NCBI GenBank assembly: GCA_964444385.1 | Contig: CAYUHD010000051.1 | Coordinates: 1 to 10,211 of the forward strand | DNA from: D2472 sp964444385 | GTDB lineage: Bacteria; Pseudomonadota; Gammaproteobacteria; Magnimaribacterales; D2472 | Direction: 5' to 3' | Length of the DNA: 10,211 nucleotides | In this document: positions 1 through 8,285 of the stretch, one piece after another | Numbering within the stretch: the stretch's first letter is position 1 | How the letters are laid out: every line of letters starts with the position of its first letter | The notes under the pieces: model-generated | Told to the model about the DNA's origin: nothing | Seen by the model: only the letters and a program-made list of their open reading frames with translations | Databases searched by the model: none | Position numbers and translations under genes: made by a program

Positions 1-2
1 TA

Positions 3-2357
3 TCCATTTCTTTATTATTTTTTGCGGCTTATCTATCGGCTCAAGAAAACGTGATTGAAGAAGTATTTGTTACAGCTGAAAAACGCAGTGAAAGTCTGCA
101 GGACATTTCTCAAGCTGTAACAGCTATAAGCGATGAGGATATTGAATCAAAAAATATTGAATCATTTGTTGATTTGAGCGCAATTGTGCCTGGTGTAACG
201 GTAGCTAAGAATGAAGGTTACAAGACTGTTATTTCTATTCGTGGCGTAGGCAATGAAACTAATCAAAATGCTATCGCTGCGCCATCAGTAGCATTTCATA
301 TGGACGGAATCTTTATCGCATCACCCTTTGCATTGCAAACCGATTTTATTGATGTAGATAGAATTGAAGTTATTAGAGGCCCACAAGGAACATTGTTTGG
401 TCAAAACTCAACTGCAGGAGCAATTAATGTCATCAGCAAAAAGCCATCAAAGGGTGAATATCTTGGTAAATCTGATATTACTTTTGGTAATTATGGCCTT
501 AAAAAGTTTCGTTCATCTAATAATATTCCACTTGCACAAAATGCAGCCAGTAGAATTTCTGTAGCCATTACTGAAAGAGATGGCTTCAGTGATAATGTTG
601 TTACCGGACAAGATTTAGATGATGCAAGTAGTTTAAGTCTTCGAGGAGATTTACTCATTGATCTAAATGAAAGTTCAAGTCTAAGACTTTTTGGACAGTT
701 TTTTGAGGTTGATCGCAATGGTTCAGCTATGAGAGGGATTGATGATCCTACTCCAAGTATTAGAGATTTATCACAAGATACTGTCTCAAAACACGAGCTT
801 ACATCCTCAATTTTTGCTGCAATTTATGAATCTAATTTAGGTTTTGCATCTCTTAAAGCTATGGCCAGCATCCAAGAGGACGATATTTTAGTAGTGAGAG
901 ATAATGATAGGCATAATTTTGGAGATTTCGTCCTATCTATTCCTGGTTTAGGCCCTCCAGATGATTTGGTTTGTATTGCAATTTACCCTACACCCCCAGC
1001 TTGCCGTTATGCAACTTATCAACGTGCTGAATTTAATCCTGAAACTTCTGTCGTTGATACAACTACATTTGAAATTAATTTAATTTCTAATGAGCCAATT
1101 TTGAATGGAAAACTTGATTGGACTATTGGTGCTTTTTATATGGAGCATGAAATAGAAAATACTATTCGTGGCTATAGAGATAATGATTTAACTGGGCAAT
1201 TAAGGTATTTGTGTGGAGAATCATTTGCAAACGTTGCCTACTGTTATACGCATGACTATGGGATCCCGGGACGATTTGGTGTATTTGGTGCCGATTGGGA
1301 CTTTGTTACCGATGCACTTCCTACCAGAGAATCATATTCAGTCTATGGGCAAGGAACATATAGTGTAAGTGATGATTTTCGTCTTGTAGCAGGGATGAGA
1401 TATTCAGAAGATACATTTGAAACCAATGTCACAAATTTTTTTAATGTTGAAACTTTTACAGAAAAAGGAACATCAGATGAGACAACTGGAAAGATCACTG
1501 GTGAGTTAGACCTATCTGATTCAACTATGGCATATCTTTCATTTGCTAGAGGGTTTAAGCCTGGAGGTAGTAATTTAACATTTGGTTTTACAGAAGCTGA
1601 AGATGCTACAGCTGGAAGGCCTTTAGCACCAGCAATGGTATTTCCTACCTTTGAGTCAGAAACTGTTGATTCAATCGAATTCGGTCTTAAAACAGATTTG
1701 ATGGATGGAAGGGCTCGTGCAAATATCGCAGCTTTTTCTTATACATATGAGAATCTTCAATTTCAGGCAACTGATCCCGATCCATACAGAGGTGGGGTAG
1801 CAAATATTCCTGAATCAGAAATGTCCGGGCTTGAGGTTGAATTTAAAGGCCTTTTAACCGATTCATTGGTCATAGATATGAACCTATCATTCCTTGATTC
1901 TGAAGTAACTTCAGATTACATGGTCTTAGATAATGTTGATGCTTATCAATATTTCTTTGGTCAAGAAGATCTTCGTTATGGTTTAAGAGAAAATGTTAAA
2001 GGCAATGAATTGGCAAAAAGTCCAGAGTTCTCAGCAGACATCAGCCTTAGTTATGAAACAGTCCTTGATTCTGGAAGTTTATTTACTGGCGTCATGCAAT
2101 ACGTTCAAAGAGGAGATTTGCAACAAAGAGTCTCTAATAACTCTATTGTAGATGCTATTAGGTCATATGATTTATTAAATCTTACTGCAAGCATTGATTT
2201 CGTTGGTAATAAATGGGGACTAGACTTTAAGATTCTTAACGCAACAGATGAAGATGGTGTTAATTCAAGCATGACTGATGTATTTGGGGTAGCTGCCACA
2301 GGATTAGAACTGATCCCGCCTCGTCAATTCATGATTCGATTGAGTATGAGCTATTAA
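3..2357 (+). CDS. TonB-dependent outer-membrane receptor (5' end outside the window)
   Basis: Ligand-gated outer-membrane beta-barrel that imports a scarce solute using TonB/ExbBD energy; the substrate cannot be read from the sequence. The frame is open to the left edge and the first visible codons encode a hydrophobic signal-peptide end (SLLFFAAYLSA, then QEN), so the GTG at 51 is internal and the true start lies upstream. The mature N-terminus has a TonB-box-like EEVFVTAEKR. A plug domain follows, with IRGVGN near 240 and VDRIEVIRGPQGTLFG from 354, then a long barrel ending in an aromatic residue (MIRLSMSY), as barrel-assembly signals do. Four cysteines (codons at 972, 1002, 1212, 1242) lie in predicted extracellular loops and could form two disulfides. 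The visible 784 residues are a usual length for the family. Twenty bases separate it from the next gene. Confidence 0.95.
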   Translation, partial: SISLLFFAAYLSAQENVIEEVFVTAEKRSESLQDISQAVTAISDEDIESKNIESFVDLSAIVPGVTVAKNEGYKTVISIRGVGNETNQNAIAAPSVAFHMDGIFIASPFALQTDFIDVDRIEVIRGPQGTLFGQNSTAGAINVISKKPSKGEYLGKSDITFGNYGLKKFRSSNNIPLAQNAASRISVAITERDGFSDNVVTGQDLDDASSLSLRGDLLIDLNESSSLRLFGQFFEVDRNGSAMRGIDDPTPSIRDLSQDTVSKHELTSSIFAAIYESNLGFASLKAMASIQEDDILVVRDNDRHNFGDFVLSIPGLGPPDDLVCIAIYPTPPACRYATYQRAEFNPETSVVDTTTFEINLISNEPILNGKLDWTIGAFYMEHEIENTIRGYRDNDLTGQLRYLCGESFANVAYCYTHDYGIPGRFGVFGADWDFVTDALPTRESYSVYGQGTYSVSDDFRLVAGMRYSEDTFETNVTNFFNVETFTEKGTSDETTGKITGELDLSDSTMAYLSFARGFKPGGSNLTFGFTEAEDATAGRPLAPAMVFPTFESETVDSIEFGLKTDLMDGRARANIAAFSYTYENLQFQATDPDPYRGGVANIPESEMSGLEVEFKGLLTDSLVIDMNLSFLDSEVTSDYMVLDNVDAYQYFFGQEDLRYGLRENVKGNELAKSPEFSADISLSYETVLDSGSLFTGVMQYVQRGDLQQRVSNNSIVDAIRSYDLLNLTASIDFVGNKWGLDFKILNATDEDGVNSSMTDVFGVAATGLELIPPRQFMIRLSMSY

Positions 2358-2377
2358 TTTAGCTAATAAAATAATTA

Positions 2378-2944
2378 ATGGATAAATTATTTATTCAAGC
2401 TGATGAGTTATTAAGAGATTCTTTTAATCTTGCTTGGAAAGTCTATGAGAACGGCTACCGCCCAAATTATATTATTGGTGTATGGAGGGGCGGCGCACCT
2501 ATTGGCATAGCTGTTCAAGAATTTTTAGATGTTCTCGGGGTACCTTCTGATCATATCGCCATTCGAACTTCTCACTACAAAGGTATGGATGAGAGAAATA
2601 GCAAGGTACAAGTTTACGGACTGAATTACATTATCAAACAGGTTGAATCTGAAGACTCTCTCTTAATAGTTGATGATGTTCATGATACTGGGATATCTAT
2701 TCAAAAAATAATCTTAGATTTGGAAACCGCATGCAAAAAGAATACACCTGAAATTAAAGTAGCTACCCCTTACTTCAAACCAAAAAAAAATAAAACAAAA
2801 AGAAAACCCGATTTTTATATTCATGAAACTGAAAAATGGCTTGTCTTCCCACATGAGCTAGAAGGTTTGTCTATAGATGAAATCATCAAATTTAAACCAG
2901 AGCTTTCTGAGCTAGCATATAAAATAAAACCTTTCGTATCCTAA
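2378..2944 (+). CDS. Purine-type phosphoribosyltransferase (hypoxanthine/xanthine/guanine salvage)
   Basis: Cytosolic enzyme predicted to join a free purine base to PRPP, giving the nucleoside monophosphate and pyrophosphate. At 188 residues it has a typical type I PRTase fold: GVWRGGAPIG (residues 34-43) as the PPi loop, and the PRPP-binding signature LLIVDDVHDTGIS (95-107) with the paired acidic residues. The C-terminal part (PDFYIHETEKWLVFPHE, about 144-160) resembles the hood of Gpt/archaeal-type purine PRTases, where an aromatic residue stacks on the base. Which base is used cannot be decided here. The ATG at 2378 has no recognisable Shine-Dalgarno, like several genes in this window. Its position just ahead of guaA fits a purine role, but a -10-like element separates the two genes. 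Confidence 0.85.
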   Translation: MDKLFIQADELLRDSFNLAWKVYENGYRPNYIIGVWRGGAPIGIAVQEFLDVLGVPSDHIAIRTSHYKGMDERNSKVQVYGLNYIIKQVESEDSLLIVDDVHDTGISIQKIILDLETACKKNTPEIKVATPYFKPKKNKTKRKPDFYIHETEKWLVFPHELEGLSIDEIIKFKPELSELAYKIKPFVS

Positions 2945-2967
2945 GAAAGATTTCACAAAGTTTCCTT

Positions 2968-2973
2968 TATAAT
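2968..2973 (+). promoter_or_regulatory. Possible -10 element of a guaA promoter
   Basis: A perfect TATAAT lies in the 56-base gap between the phosphoribosyltransferase and guaA, about 27 bases before the guaA ATG, giving a plausible short leader. No good -35 hexamer stands 16-18 bases upstream (gaaaga at 2945-2950). In DNA this AT-rich a lone -10 match is weak evidence. Confidence 0.35.
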
Positions 2974-3000
2974 ATTCTATAAATAATTCAGCTATTTGCC

Positions 3001-4582
3001 ATGATCAATTCTGACAACCTTTCTTTAGATAAGAAAAATATTGATACAATTTTAGTTTTAGACTTTGGTTCTCAATACACTCAACTAATTGCAAGAAGAA
3101 TAAGAGAGTTAAATGTATTTTCAGAAATTCTTCCATGGGATATTTCTGTTGAAAAAATTAAATCATTAAAGCTAAAGGGGGTAATTCTCTCTGGAGGTCC
3201 TGAGTCAGTTACTGCTTCTAATACTCCCAGAATCCCTGAAGTTATTTTTGAATTAGATGTTCCAGTTTTGGGTATTTGTTATGGGATGCAAACCCTTGCA
3301 GAGCAATTCGGCGGTCACGTTTCTTCTTCAAAGAATAAAGAATTTGGTCATGCTCAAATTATAATAGAGAANNNNNNNNNNTTTTGATGGTTTTAGCCCT
3401 GGTTCTTCTATTGATGTTTGGATGAGTCATGGAGACAATGTATCAACCATGCCAGATCAATTTAATTTATTGGCTGCAACTTCTTCAGCACCCATTGCTG
3501 CTATGGAGCATTCTGAAAAACCTATCTATGCTTTGCAGTTTCATCCCGAAGTAACTCACACAAAACAGGGTAATACTGTTTTAGAAAATTTCACATTTAA
3601 GATATGTAAATGTAACGCTGAATGGAAAATGGAAAATCTAATTGAGCAAAGAATTGAAGATATTAAAGAAAAAGTAGGTGACCAAAAAGTATTATTGGGT
3701 TTATCTGGAGGAGTTGATTCATCCGTTACAGCAATGCTGTTAGATAGAGCTATCGGAAAAAATCTAATTTGTGTATTTGTTGATAATGGATTGCTTCGTA
3801 AAAATGAGGCTGAAGATGTAGAGAATTTATTTAAAGAAAAGATGGATTTAAATTTGTTAGTGGTTGATGCAAAAAAGATTTTTTACAGACATCTTAAAGG
3901 TGTATCCGAGCCAGAGCAGAAAAGAAAAGTCATTGGCAGAACATTTATTGATATTTTCGATAATGAGGCTACAAAATTAAAAGATGAAATTAATTTTCTA
4001 GCACAAGGCACTATTTACCCTGATGTCATTGAATCATCTGAATCAGAATCAAAAGAAGCTAGGGTGATTAAGTCCCATCATAATGTTGGCGGTCTTCCTG
4101 ACGATATGAAAATGGAGTTAGTTGAGCCTTTGCGAGATTTATTTAAAGATGAAGTTAGAAAAATGGGGTCTGAACTTGGACTTCCATCAGAGATGCTTAA
4201 TCGTCATCCATTTCCAGGGCCTGGATTAGGCGTCAGGATCCTTGGAGAGATAACTCAAGAGAAAGTAATTACTTTGCAAAATGCAGATACAATATTTATT
4301 GAAGAATTAATCAAAGCTAATTTATATGATCAAGTAAGCCAAGCATTCTGTGTATACCTTTCAGTTAAGTCGGTTGGAGTTGTAGGTGATGAAAGGCGTT
4401 ATGCAGATGTTATTGCCATTAGAACTGTTGAAACTGTAGATTTTATGACCGCTACTTGGGCCAAGCTTCCATATGATTTTTTGAGTCTTGTTTCAAATCG
4501 AATTGTGAATGAATTAGAGGATGTGAGTAGAGTTGTCTATGATATTTCAAGTAAACCACCTGCTACTATTGAGTGGGAATGA
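3001..4582 (+). CDS. guaA: GMP synthase (glutamine-hydrolysing), split only by an assembly gap
   Basis: Converts XMP, ATP and glutamine to GMP, the last step of guanine nucleotide synthesis. The class I glutamine amidotransferase domain opens with ILVLDFGSQYTQLIARR; its nucleophile is C93 in LGICYGMQ, and the His-Glu pair sits in QFHPEVTHT (HPE at 3542-3550). The ATP-pyrophosphatase domain has the PP-loop LGLSGGVDSS (SGG at 3704), and the dimerisation domain carries HPFPGPGLGVR and ends KPPATIEWE exactly as in E. coli. Ten N's at 3372-3381 put the two halves in different frames. Read without that artefact, the second half continues upstream as FDGFSPGSSIDVWMSHGD, so the gene is almost certainly intact. 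The ATG at 3001 has no Shine-Dalgarno and gives about ten residues before the conserved start. Confidence 0.97.
3372..3381. other. Assembly gap (10 N)
   Basis: A placeholder run of ten N's inside the GuaA amidotransferase domain. The codon phase on the two sides agrees only if the true missing length is a multiple of three, so ten is arbitrary. Comparison from memory with the usual spacing between the FGxAQ and DVWMSHGD segments suggests roughly 9-15 missing bases. Confidence 0.95.
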
Positions 4583-4591
4583 ATCATTAAA

Positions 4592-5797
4592 ATGAATGCC
4601 AATATTTCAATCATCATTCCAACATATAATTGTCTAGAAAAACTTCAGGAGCTATTAATTTCTATAGAGCTTCAGTCTTTGCAGCCATCTGAAATTATAA
4701 TAGTTGATTCAAGCACTGATAGATCAATAAAACAATTTATTAATTCTAAAAATGAAACGCTGCCATTAGTGTTAATCGAGAGTAATAAAAAGTATCCTGG
4801 AGAAAAAAGGAATGAAGGGGTTGAGTATGCATCGTCTGAGTGGATAGCGTTTCTAGATGTTGGGACAATTCCTAGAGCAGATTGGTTGAAGATAAACTTT
4901 GAAACAGCTAAAAGAAATGACTTAGATGTAGTTTTTGGATCTACTGTATACCAAGCATTAAATCATTTTCAAAAATTATTAAGAGCAGCAACATATGGCA
5001 AATATAGCCACGAGACCACCCCAGGAACACTTGTTAAAGCCGAGACTTTCAGAACTTCAGGAGGGTTTATTGAAAATATTAGAGCTGGCGATGACCAGGA
5101 ATGGAGATTACAGCTCAGAGATATTTCTAAGAAACATCTGAAGTCTAGCGAGACGACTCTCGATTATAGCAGTCTTCCAAATTCACTTCTTGATATGCAA
5201 AAAAAGTATTTTATATACTATCTACATGGCGCAAAAGTTAGGGCACAAAGAAAAGTCAGAGATATCTATCTTAGTCTTATTTTAATTTTTTCAAGCATAG
5301 TTATTACACAGTGGAATTATTTAATAGGTGGCTGGGATACAAACCCTTTATTCATCCCAAATATTACAAAAATTTACGTTCTATCAATTTTAGCTATTTT
5401 GCTGGGATATATACTTATTAAACGTTTTCTTTATCCAGAAGATCAATTTAATATTTTTAACTGGTTTGTTAGGATTTTCTTATTCTTCGTTATCTTGTAT
5501 TCAGTATTATATTGGAACTTTGCAGTTGCTGATTGGGACGTAGATTCTTACTTATTTATTCCTCATATAACAAAAATATATATTGCTTCTGTATTTGCAA
5601 CTTCTTTTTTTTATCGCGGAATTTTTTTACCACTGAAGTTAGGTACTAATTACAAATTTCTGTTTCCTAAAAATTGGTTAATTATTGGATTAATTGGATT
5701 ATCGCTTGATTTAGTAAAGGCACCCGGTGTCATTCTAGGAATATTGCTTTCTCCATTTCAAAAAAACCTTAACAATAAAGAAAAACCAAGCAAATAA
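4592..5797 (+). CDS. Family 2 glycosyltransferase with C-terminal membrane domain
   Basis: Predicted to move a sugar from a nucleotide donor to a lipid or glycan acceptor at the inner face of the cytoplasmic membrane. Residues 1-215 form a GT-A fold: SIIIPTYNC (6-14), the nucleotide-binding Asp in IIIVDSSTD (35-43), KYPGEKRNEG (67-76), FLDVGTIP (88-94) in the place of the usual metal-binding DxD, and GDDQEWRLQLR (166-176) matching the catalytic ED-x-E-x-x-x-R region. The C-terminal half has several hydrophobic stretches (about 226-245, 258-276, 293-312, 326-345, 362-386). Two segments of this half, around 241-268 and 308-336, are related, so the membrane part looks internally duplicated. It begins 9 bases after guaA and probably shares its transcript. 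Acceptor and sugar are unknown. Confidence 0.88.
   Translation: MNANISIIIPTYNCLEKLQELLISIELQSLQPSEIIIVDSSTDRSIKQFINSKNETLPLVLIESNKKYPGEKRNEGVEYASSEWIAFLDVGTIPRADWLKINFETAKRNDLDVVFGSTVYQALNHFQKLLRAATYGKYSHETTPGTLVKAETFRTSGGFIENIRAGDDQEWRLQLRDISKKHLKSSETTLDYSSLPNSLLDMQKKYFIYYLHGAKVRAQRKVRDIYLSLILIFSSIVITQWNYLIGGWDTNPLFIPNITKIYVLSILAILLGYILIKRFLYPEDQFNIFNWFVRIFLFFVILYSVLYWNFAVADWDVDSYLFIPHITKIYIASVFATSFFYRGIFLPLKLGTNYKFLFPKNWLIIGLIGLSLDLVKAPGVILGILLSPFQKNLNNKEKPSK
5312..5599 (+). repeat. Internal protein duplication in the glycosyltransferase membrane domain
   Basis: Codons 241-268 (5312-5395) and 308-336 (5513-5598) encode related segments: WNYLIGGWDTN then LFIPNITKIYV, against WNFAVADWDVD then LFIPHITKIYI. 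They lie about 67 residues apart. Identity is clear in the protein but weaker in the DNA, so this looks like an old duplication of a membrane hairpin and not a recent tandem repeat. Confidence 0.75.
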
Positions 5798-5801
5798 AAC
5801 T

Positions 5802-5807
5802 TATAAT
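5802..5807 (+). promoter_or_regulatory. Possible -10 element before the epimerase gene
   Basis: TATAAT in the 41-base gap between the glycosyltransferase and the epimerase, 31 bases before the ATG. There is no matching -35 at normal spacing; the nearest TTAACA (5769-5774) is 27 bases away. The gap is extremely AT-rich, so chance is a serious alternative. Confidence 0.25.
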
Positions 5808-5838
5808 GAATTGAATAAGTATTATTTTATTTTATAAA

Positions 5839-6789
5839 ATGAAAAGATTGTTAATCACAGGTGGGTCCGGTTTTCTTGGAAGAGAACTGGCTAAAAAATT
5901 AAAAAAAAATTATGAAATCACTTTAGCCTCTCGAAATAATGGATTGAACCAGGCAGCAGAAGCTATTACGGGCTGCAAAACAATCCCAATGGATATTGCT
6001 AATAAAGATTCGGTTTATGATGGTTTCAATGCATTTAAACCTGAAATAGTTATTCATGCTGGCGCAACAAAATATGTAAATATTTCAGAGGAGCAACCAC
6101 TTGAATGTATTGATGTGAATATATTAGGCTCAACAAACATAGCAAGAGCATCAATTGAAAAAGGTGTTCATACCGTTATAGGCATCTCCACTGATAAGGC
6201 TGCTCCCCCAGTACCTCATATCTATGGAAGCTCTAAAGCTATTATGGAAAGGATGTTTTGCTCATTAGATTATTCTAATGACACGAACTTTTCTTGCGTT
6301 CGTTTTGGCAATATTGCTTGGTCTACAGGATCTGTATTTCCCATTTGGAAAAAAATGATGCTTGATGAAGGTTTAATTAAATCAACTGGCCCTCATATGA
6401 AAAGATTCTTTTTTAGCGTTTCTGATGCAGCAGATTTGGTGATTAGAAATTTAGAGCATATTGATCTTACTAAGGGGAAAGTATTGTCAATGAAGATGCG
6501 TGCTTCAAAGATATCTGATTTTTTAGATGTTTGGAAAAAACTTTATGGAACATCATGGATAGATGTTGGAAAGCGACTTGGAGAAACCACGCATGAGTCT
6601 ATGATTGGTGAAACAGAGCTTAATTTTACAACACAACGCAATCTTGATGGAGTCGAACATTTTCTAACTTCTACTAGAGAGTTATCTGATTCACCGGTAG
6701 ATAAGATATTTACCACTGAGTCAGCTGATCAGCATACTGAATCTGAAATGATCAAATTAATTGAGCTTGGAATGAATTTTGATGAATAA
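5839..6789 (+). CDS. NAD(P)-dependent nucleotide-sugar dehydratase/epimerase, CapD/PseB-like
   Basis: Short-chain dehydrogenase-type enzyme predicted to act on a UDP- or other NDP-sugar (4,6-dehydration and/or epimerisation) for surface polysaccharide. The Rossmann nucleotide-binding loop is TGGSGFLG (7-14); MDIAN (51-55) and HAGATKYVN (73-81) are typical of this group. The catalytic region is STDKAAPPVPHIYGSSK (117-133), with the Asp-Lys pair D119/K120 seen in the PseB/FlaA1/CapE group plus Y129 and K133. VRFGNIAWSTGSVFPIW (154-170) is the substrate-side motif. At 316 residues it matches the soluble PseB-like form and lacks the N-terminal membrane helices of long CapD proteins. The acidic tail (about 285-316) has no recognised function. 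No Shine-Dalgarno is visible before the ATG. The final 8 bases overlap the next gene. Exact substrate is not determined. Confidence 0.85.
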   Translation: MKRLLITGGSGFLGRELAKKLKKNYEITLASRNNGLNQAAEAITGCKTIPMDIANKDSVYDGFNAFKPEIVIHAGATKYVNISEEQPLECIDVNILGSTNIARASIEKGVHTVIGISTDKAAPPVPHIYGSSKAIMERMFCSLDYSNDTNFSCVRFGNIAWSTGSVFPIWKKMMLDEGLIKSTGPHMKRFFFSVSDAADLVIRNLEHIDLTKGKVLSMKMRASKISDFLDVWKKLYGTSWIDVGKRLGETTHESMIGETELNFTTQRNLDGVEHFLTSTRELSDSPVDKIFTTESADQHTESEMIKLIELGMNFDE

Positions 6790-7462
6790 TAAAATTGATG
6801 ATGCGCTTGTAATGGCAGCAGGAAGAGGTTTAAGAATGAGACCTCTTACAGACGATATACCTAAAGCCATGGCTCCTTTTGGAGAATCCACTCTTATCGC
6901 TGCAGGCATTAATAGGCTGCAAAAAGAAATAAGTAATGTCCATATTACAGTTGGCTATAAGGGCTCAATACTAGCAAGTCATGTGATTGAGAATGACGTA
7001 TCTTCAGTTATTAATACAGAAGGAAAAGGTAATGGCTGGTGGCTTTACAACTCCTTGCTATCATTAGCCAATAAGCCAATATTTGTTTTAACTTGCGATA
7101 ATGTTATTAAAATAAACTTCACCTCTTTTGCAACTGAGTACTTTAAGTTAGGCTCTCCAGCTTGCATGATTATTCCTGCAAAACCAATAAATGAGGTTGA
7201 GGGAGATTATATTTTTAAAAATAATAATGATGAGATATTAGATTTTTCAAGAAAAAAGAAAAGTGAAATTATCTCTTCAGGAATTCAAATACTAAATCCT
7301 AAAAAAATTAATCAAATTACAAAACCTTGCGATTCTTTTAATGATATCTGGGATCAGTTAATTCATTTAAAGCAGATTAAGTGTTCTAGAAAAGTTCTTG
7401 ATAACTGGTATTCAGTTGATGATTTAATCCAACTTGAAATAGCTAGAAAAAAAGATATATAA
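6782..7462 (+). CDS. Sugar-phosphate nucleotidyltransferase (MurU/RmlA-like)
   Basis: Predicted to form an NDP-sugar from NTP and a sugar 1-phosphate, releasing pyrophosphate. The NTP-binding signature AAGRGLRMRPLTDDIPKAM (12-30) is clear, with conserved R18 and K28; the usual Thr after GxG is Leu here, as tolerated in MurU-like proteins. TCDN (104-107) holds the metal-binding Asp, and NWYSVDDL (208-215) resembles the late W/Y-x-D motif. At 226 residues it is short, like MurU or mannose-1-phosphate guanylyltransferase-type enzymes, not the longer RmlA. I chose the ATG at 6782, which overlaps the epimerase stop by 8 bases and suggests translational coupling; an in-frame TTG at 6779 is possible but less likely. 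The three-gene order argues for supply and modification of one envelope sugar. Confidence 0.85.
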   Translation: MNNKIDDALVMAAGRGLRMRPLTDDIPKAMAPFGESTLIAAGINRLQKEISNVHITVGYKGSILASHVIENDVSSVINTEGKGNGWWLYNSLLSLANKPIFVLTCDNVIKINFTSFATEYFKLGSPACMIIPAKPINEVEGDYIFKNNNDEILDFSRKKKSEIISSGIQILNPKKINQITKPCDSFNDIWDQLIHLKQIKCSRKVLDNWYSVDDLIQLEIARKKDI

Positions 7463-7488
7463 ATCAATAACTTATGTAAATATTGAGT

Positions 7489-7495
7489 GGGGAGG
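7489..7495 (+). promoter_or_regulatory. Strong Shine-Dalgarno-like run abutting an ATG
   Basis: GGGGAGG directly touches the ATG at 7496 with no spacer, and the GTG at 7487 lies just upstream in the same frame. A Shine-Dalgarno normally needs about 5-9 bases of spacing, so it may be used imperfectly, or its upstream part (GAGTGG, 7485-7490) may pair instead. Confidence 0.4.
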
Positions 7496-8245
7496 ATGAA
7501 GTTTAAAAAGTCTATAATATATACTTTACTAGCATTATCAGTCGTTATATCTGTTTTTGGGTTGCAGCCGTTTCAACAAAGCATAGATGCCGAGAAAGCG
7601 TTAATTAAACAAACAGGAGTTTATGCTACCGAAGTTCGTAGATTACCTGATGCTTCTTATCTAGTTGCCGTAAGAACTTCAATGCCTGAGGTAAAGGCAG
7701 ACATGGTACGTTGGTGGTTCTCTAATTTCCTTCAGACAACAAAACATTACAATTGGTGGCATCCTAAAGATCATGTATGGATGGATTGGGAAAATAAAAA
7801 GCCAGGAGAAATTATAGGTGCTAGCCATTTAGTACATGAATATATCGGAGGGGATTTGTCCAAGCTTAGAATACAGTTTGTTAATTCTGCTGAGTTTTTT
7901 GGTTATGATGCTAACGATGAAGATACATTTGTTATTTGTGCAAGAGTAGGTCTGCTTGATGAAGAAATGAATATAGCAAAAATGTGTCATGTCATTAGGA
8001 ATACACTAAATGGAGCAGAAATGAGATCTCGATTTTGGTTAGGACATGTTGCTAAGCGAAAAGAAAACAAAACTATATCCTCATTAGAGGGTTTTATCGG
8101 CAATACTTTTTTAACTCGTCTACTTGTTCTTAATAAAAAGGATGCACAAGCTTTAAAACGCCATGCAGAGGAAGAAATGAAATATTTAGCAGAATTACTC
8201 CCACTTCTATATAGATCAAAAAATATTGACTTTATAGGCTCTTAA
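7496..8245 (+). CDS. DAPG hydrolase (PhlG)-like protein with N-terminal membrane/signal segment
   Basis: Resembles PhlG, the zinc enzyme that cleaves a carbon-carbon bond of 2,4-diacetylphloroglucinol, and its broad uncharacterised family; the natural substrate here is unknown. From the ATG it has 249 residues. A lysine-rich start and hydrophobic stretch (about 6-23) predict export or membrane anchoring. The core has MVRWWFSNF (70-78), WWHPKDH (87-93), HLVHEYIGGD (111-120), MCHVIRNT (163-170) and FWLGHV (180-185). H89 or H93, E115, H165 and H184 fall in the order His-Glu-His-His described for PhlG zinc ligands; this is my alignment from memory. The GTG at 7487 would add only three residues (252 in all). 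It starts 33 bases after the nucleotidyltransferase gene, so it may be the last member of that transcript, although a glycan role is not evident. Confidence 0.65.
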   Translation: MKFKKSIIYTLLALSVVISVFGLQPFQQSIDAEKALIKQTGVYATEVRRLPDASYLVAVRTSMPEVKADMVRWWFSNFLQTTKHYNWWHPKDHVWMDWENKKPGEIIGASHLVHEYIGGDLSKLRIQFVNSAEFFGYDANDEDTFVICARVGLLDEEMNIAKMCHVIRNTLNGAEMRSRFWLGHVAKRKENKTISSLEGFIGNTFLTRLLVLNKKDAQALKRHAEEEMKYLAELLPLLYRSKNIDFIGS

Positions 8246-8248
8246 AAA

Positions 8249-8285
8249 CCTAACTAGACAAATAAGCAAAGGATATAGAGTTAGG
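8249..8285. terminator. Weak dyad between convergent genes, possible bidirectional terminator
   Basis: CCTAACT (8249-8255) and AGTTAGG (8279-8285) form a 7-base-pair stem with a 23-base loop. Past one mismatch, A's on the left can pair with T's on the right. It sits where the PhlG-like gene and the - strand gene converge, and its right arm overlaps the latter's stop codon. The long loop makes it a poor intrinsic terminator. Confidence 0.3.

Noticed and set aside
51..2357. Receptor starting at the GTG at 51
   Set aside because: The frame is open to the window edge and encodes a signal-peptide end before this codon.
3001..3387. guaA as a frameshifted pseudogene
   Set aside because: The frame change coincides exactly with the N run, and all motifs on both sides are intact.
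4560..4610. Genomic island junction at the 3' end of guaA, a known integration site
   Set aside because: No integrase, direct repeat of the guaA end or change in gene style is visible downstream; the next gene begins 9 bases later.
5811..5838. Promoter TTGAAT-N16-TATAAA directly before the epimerase ATG
   Set aside because: Transcription would start at or inside the coding sequence; the match is expected in such AT-rich DNA.
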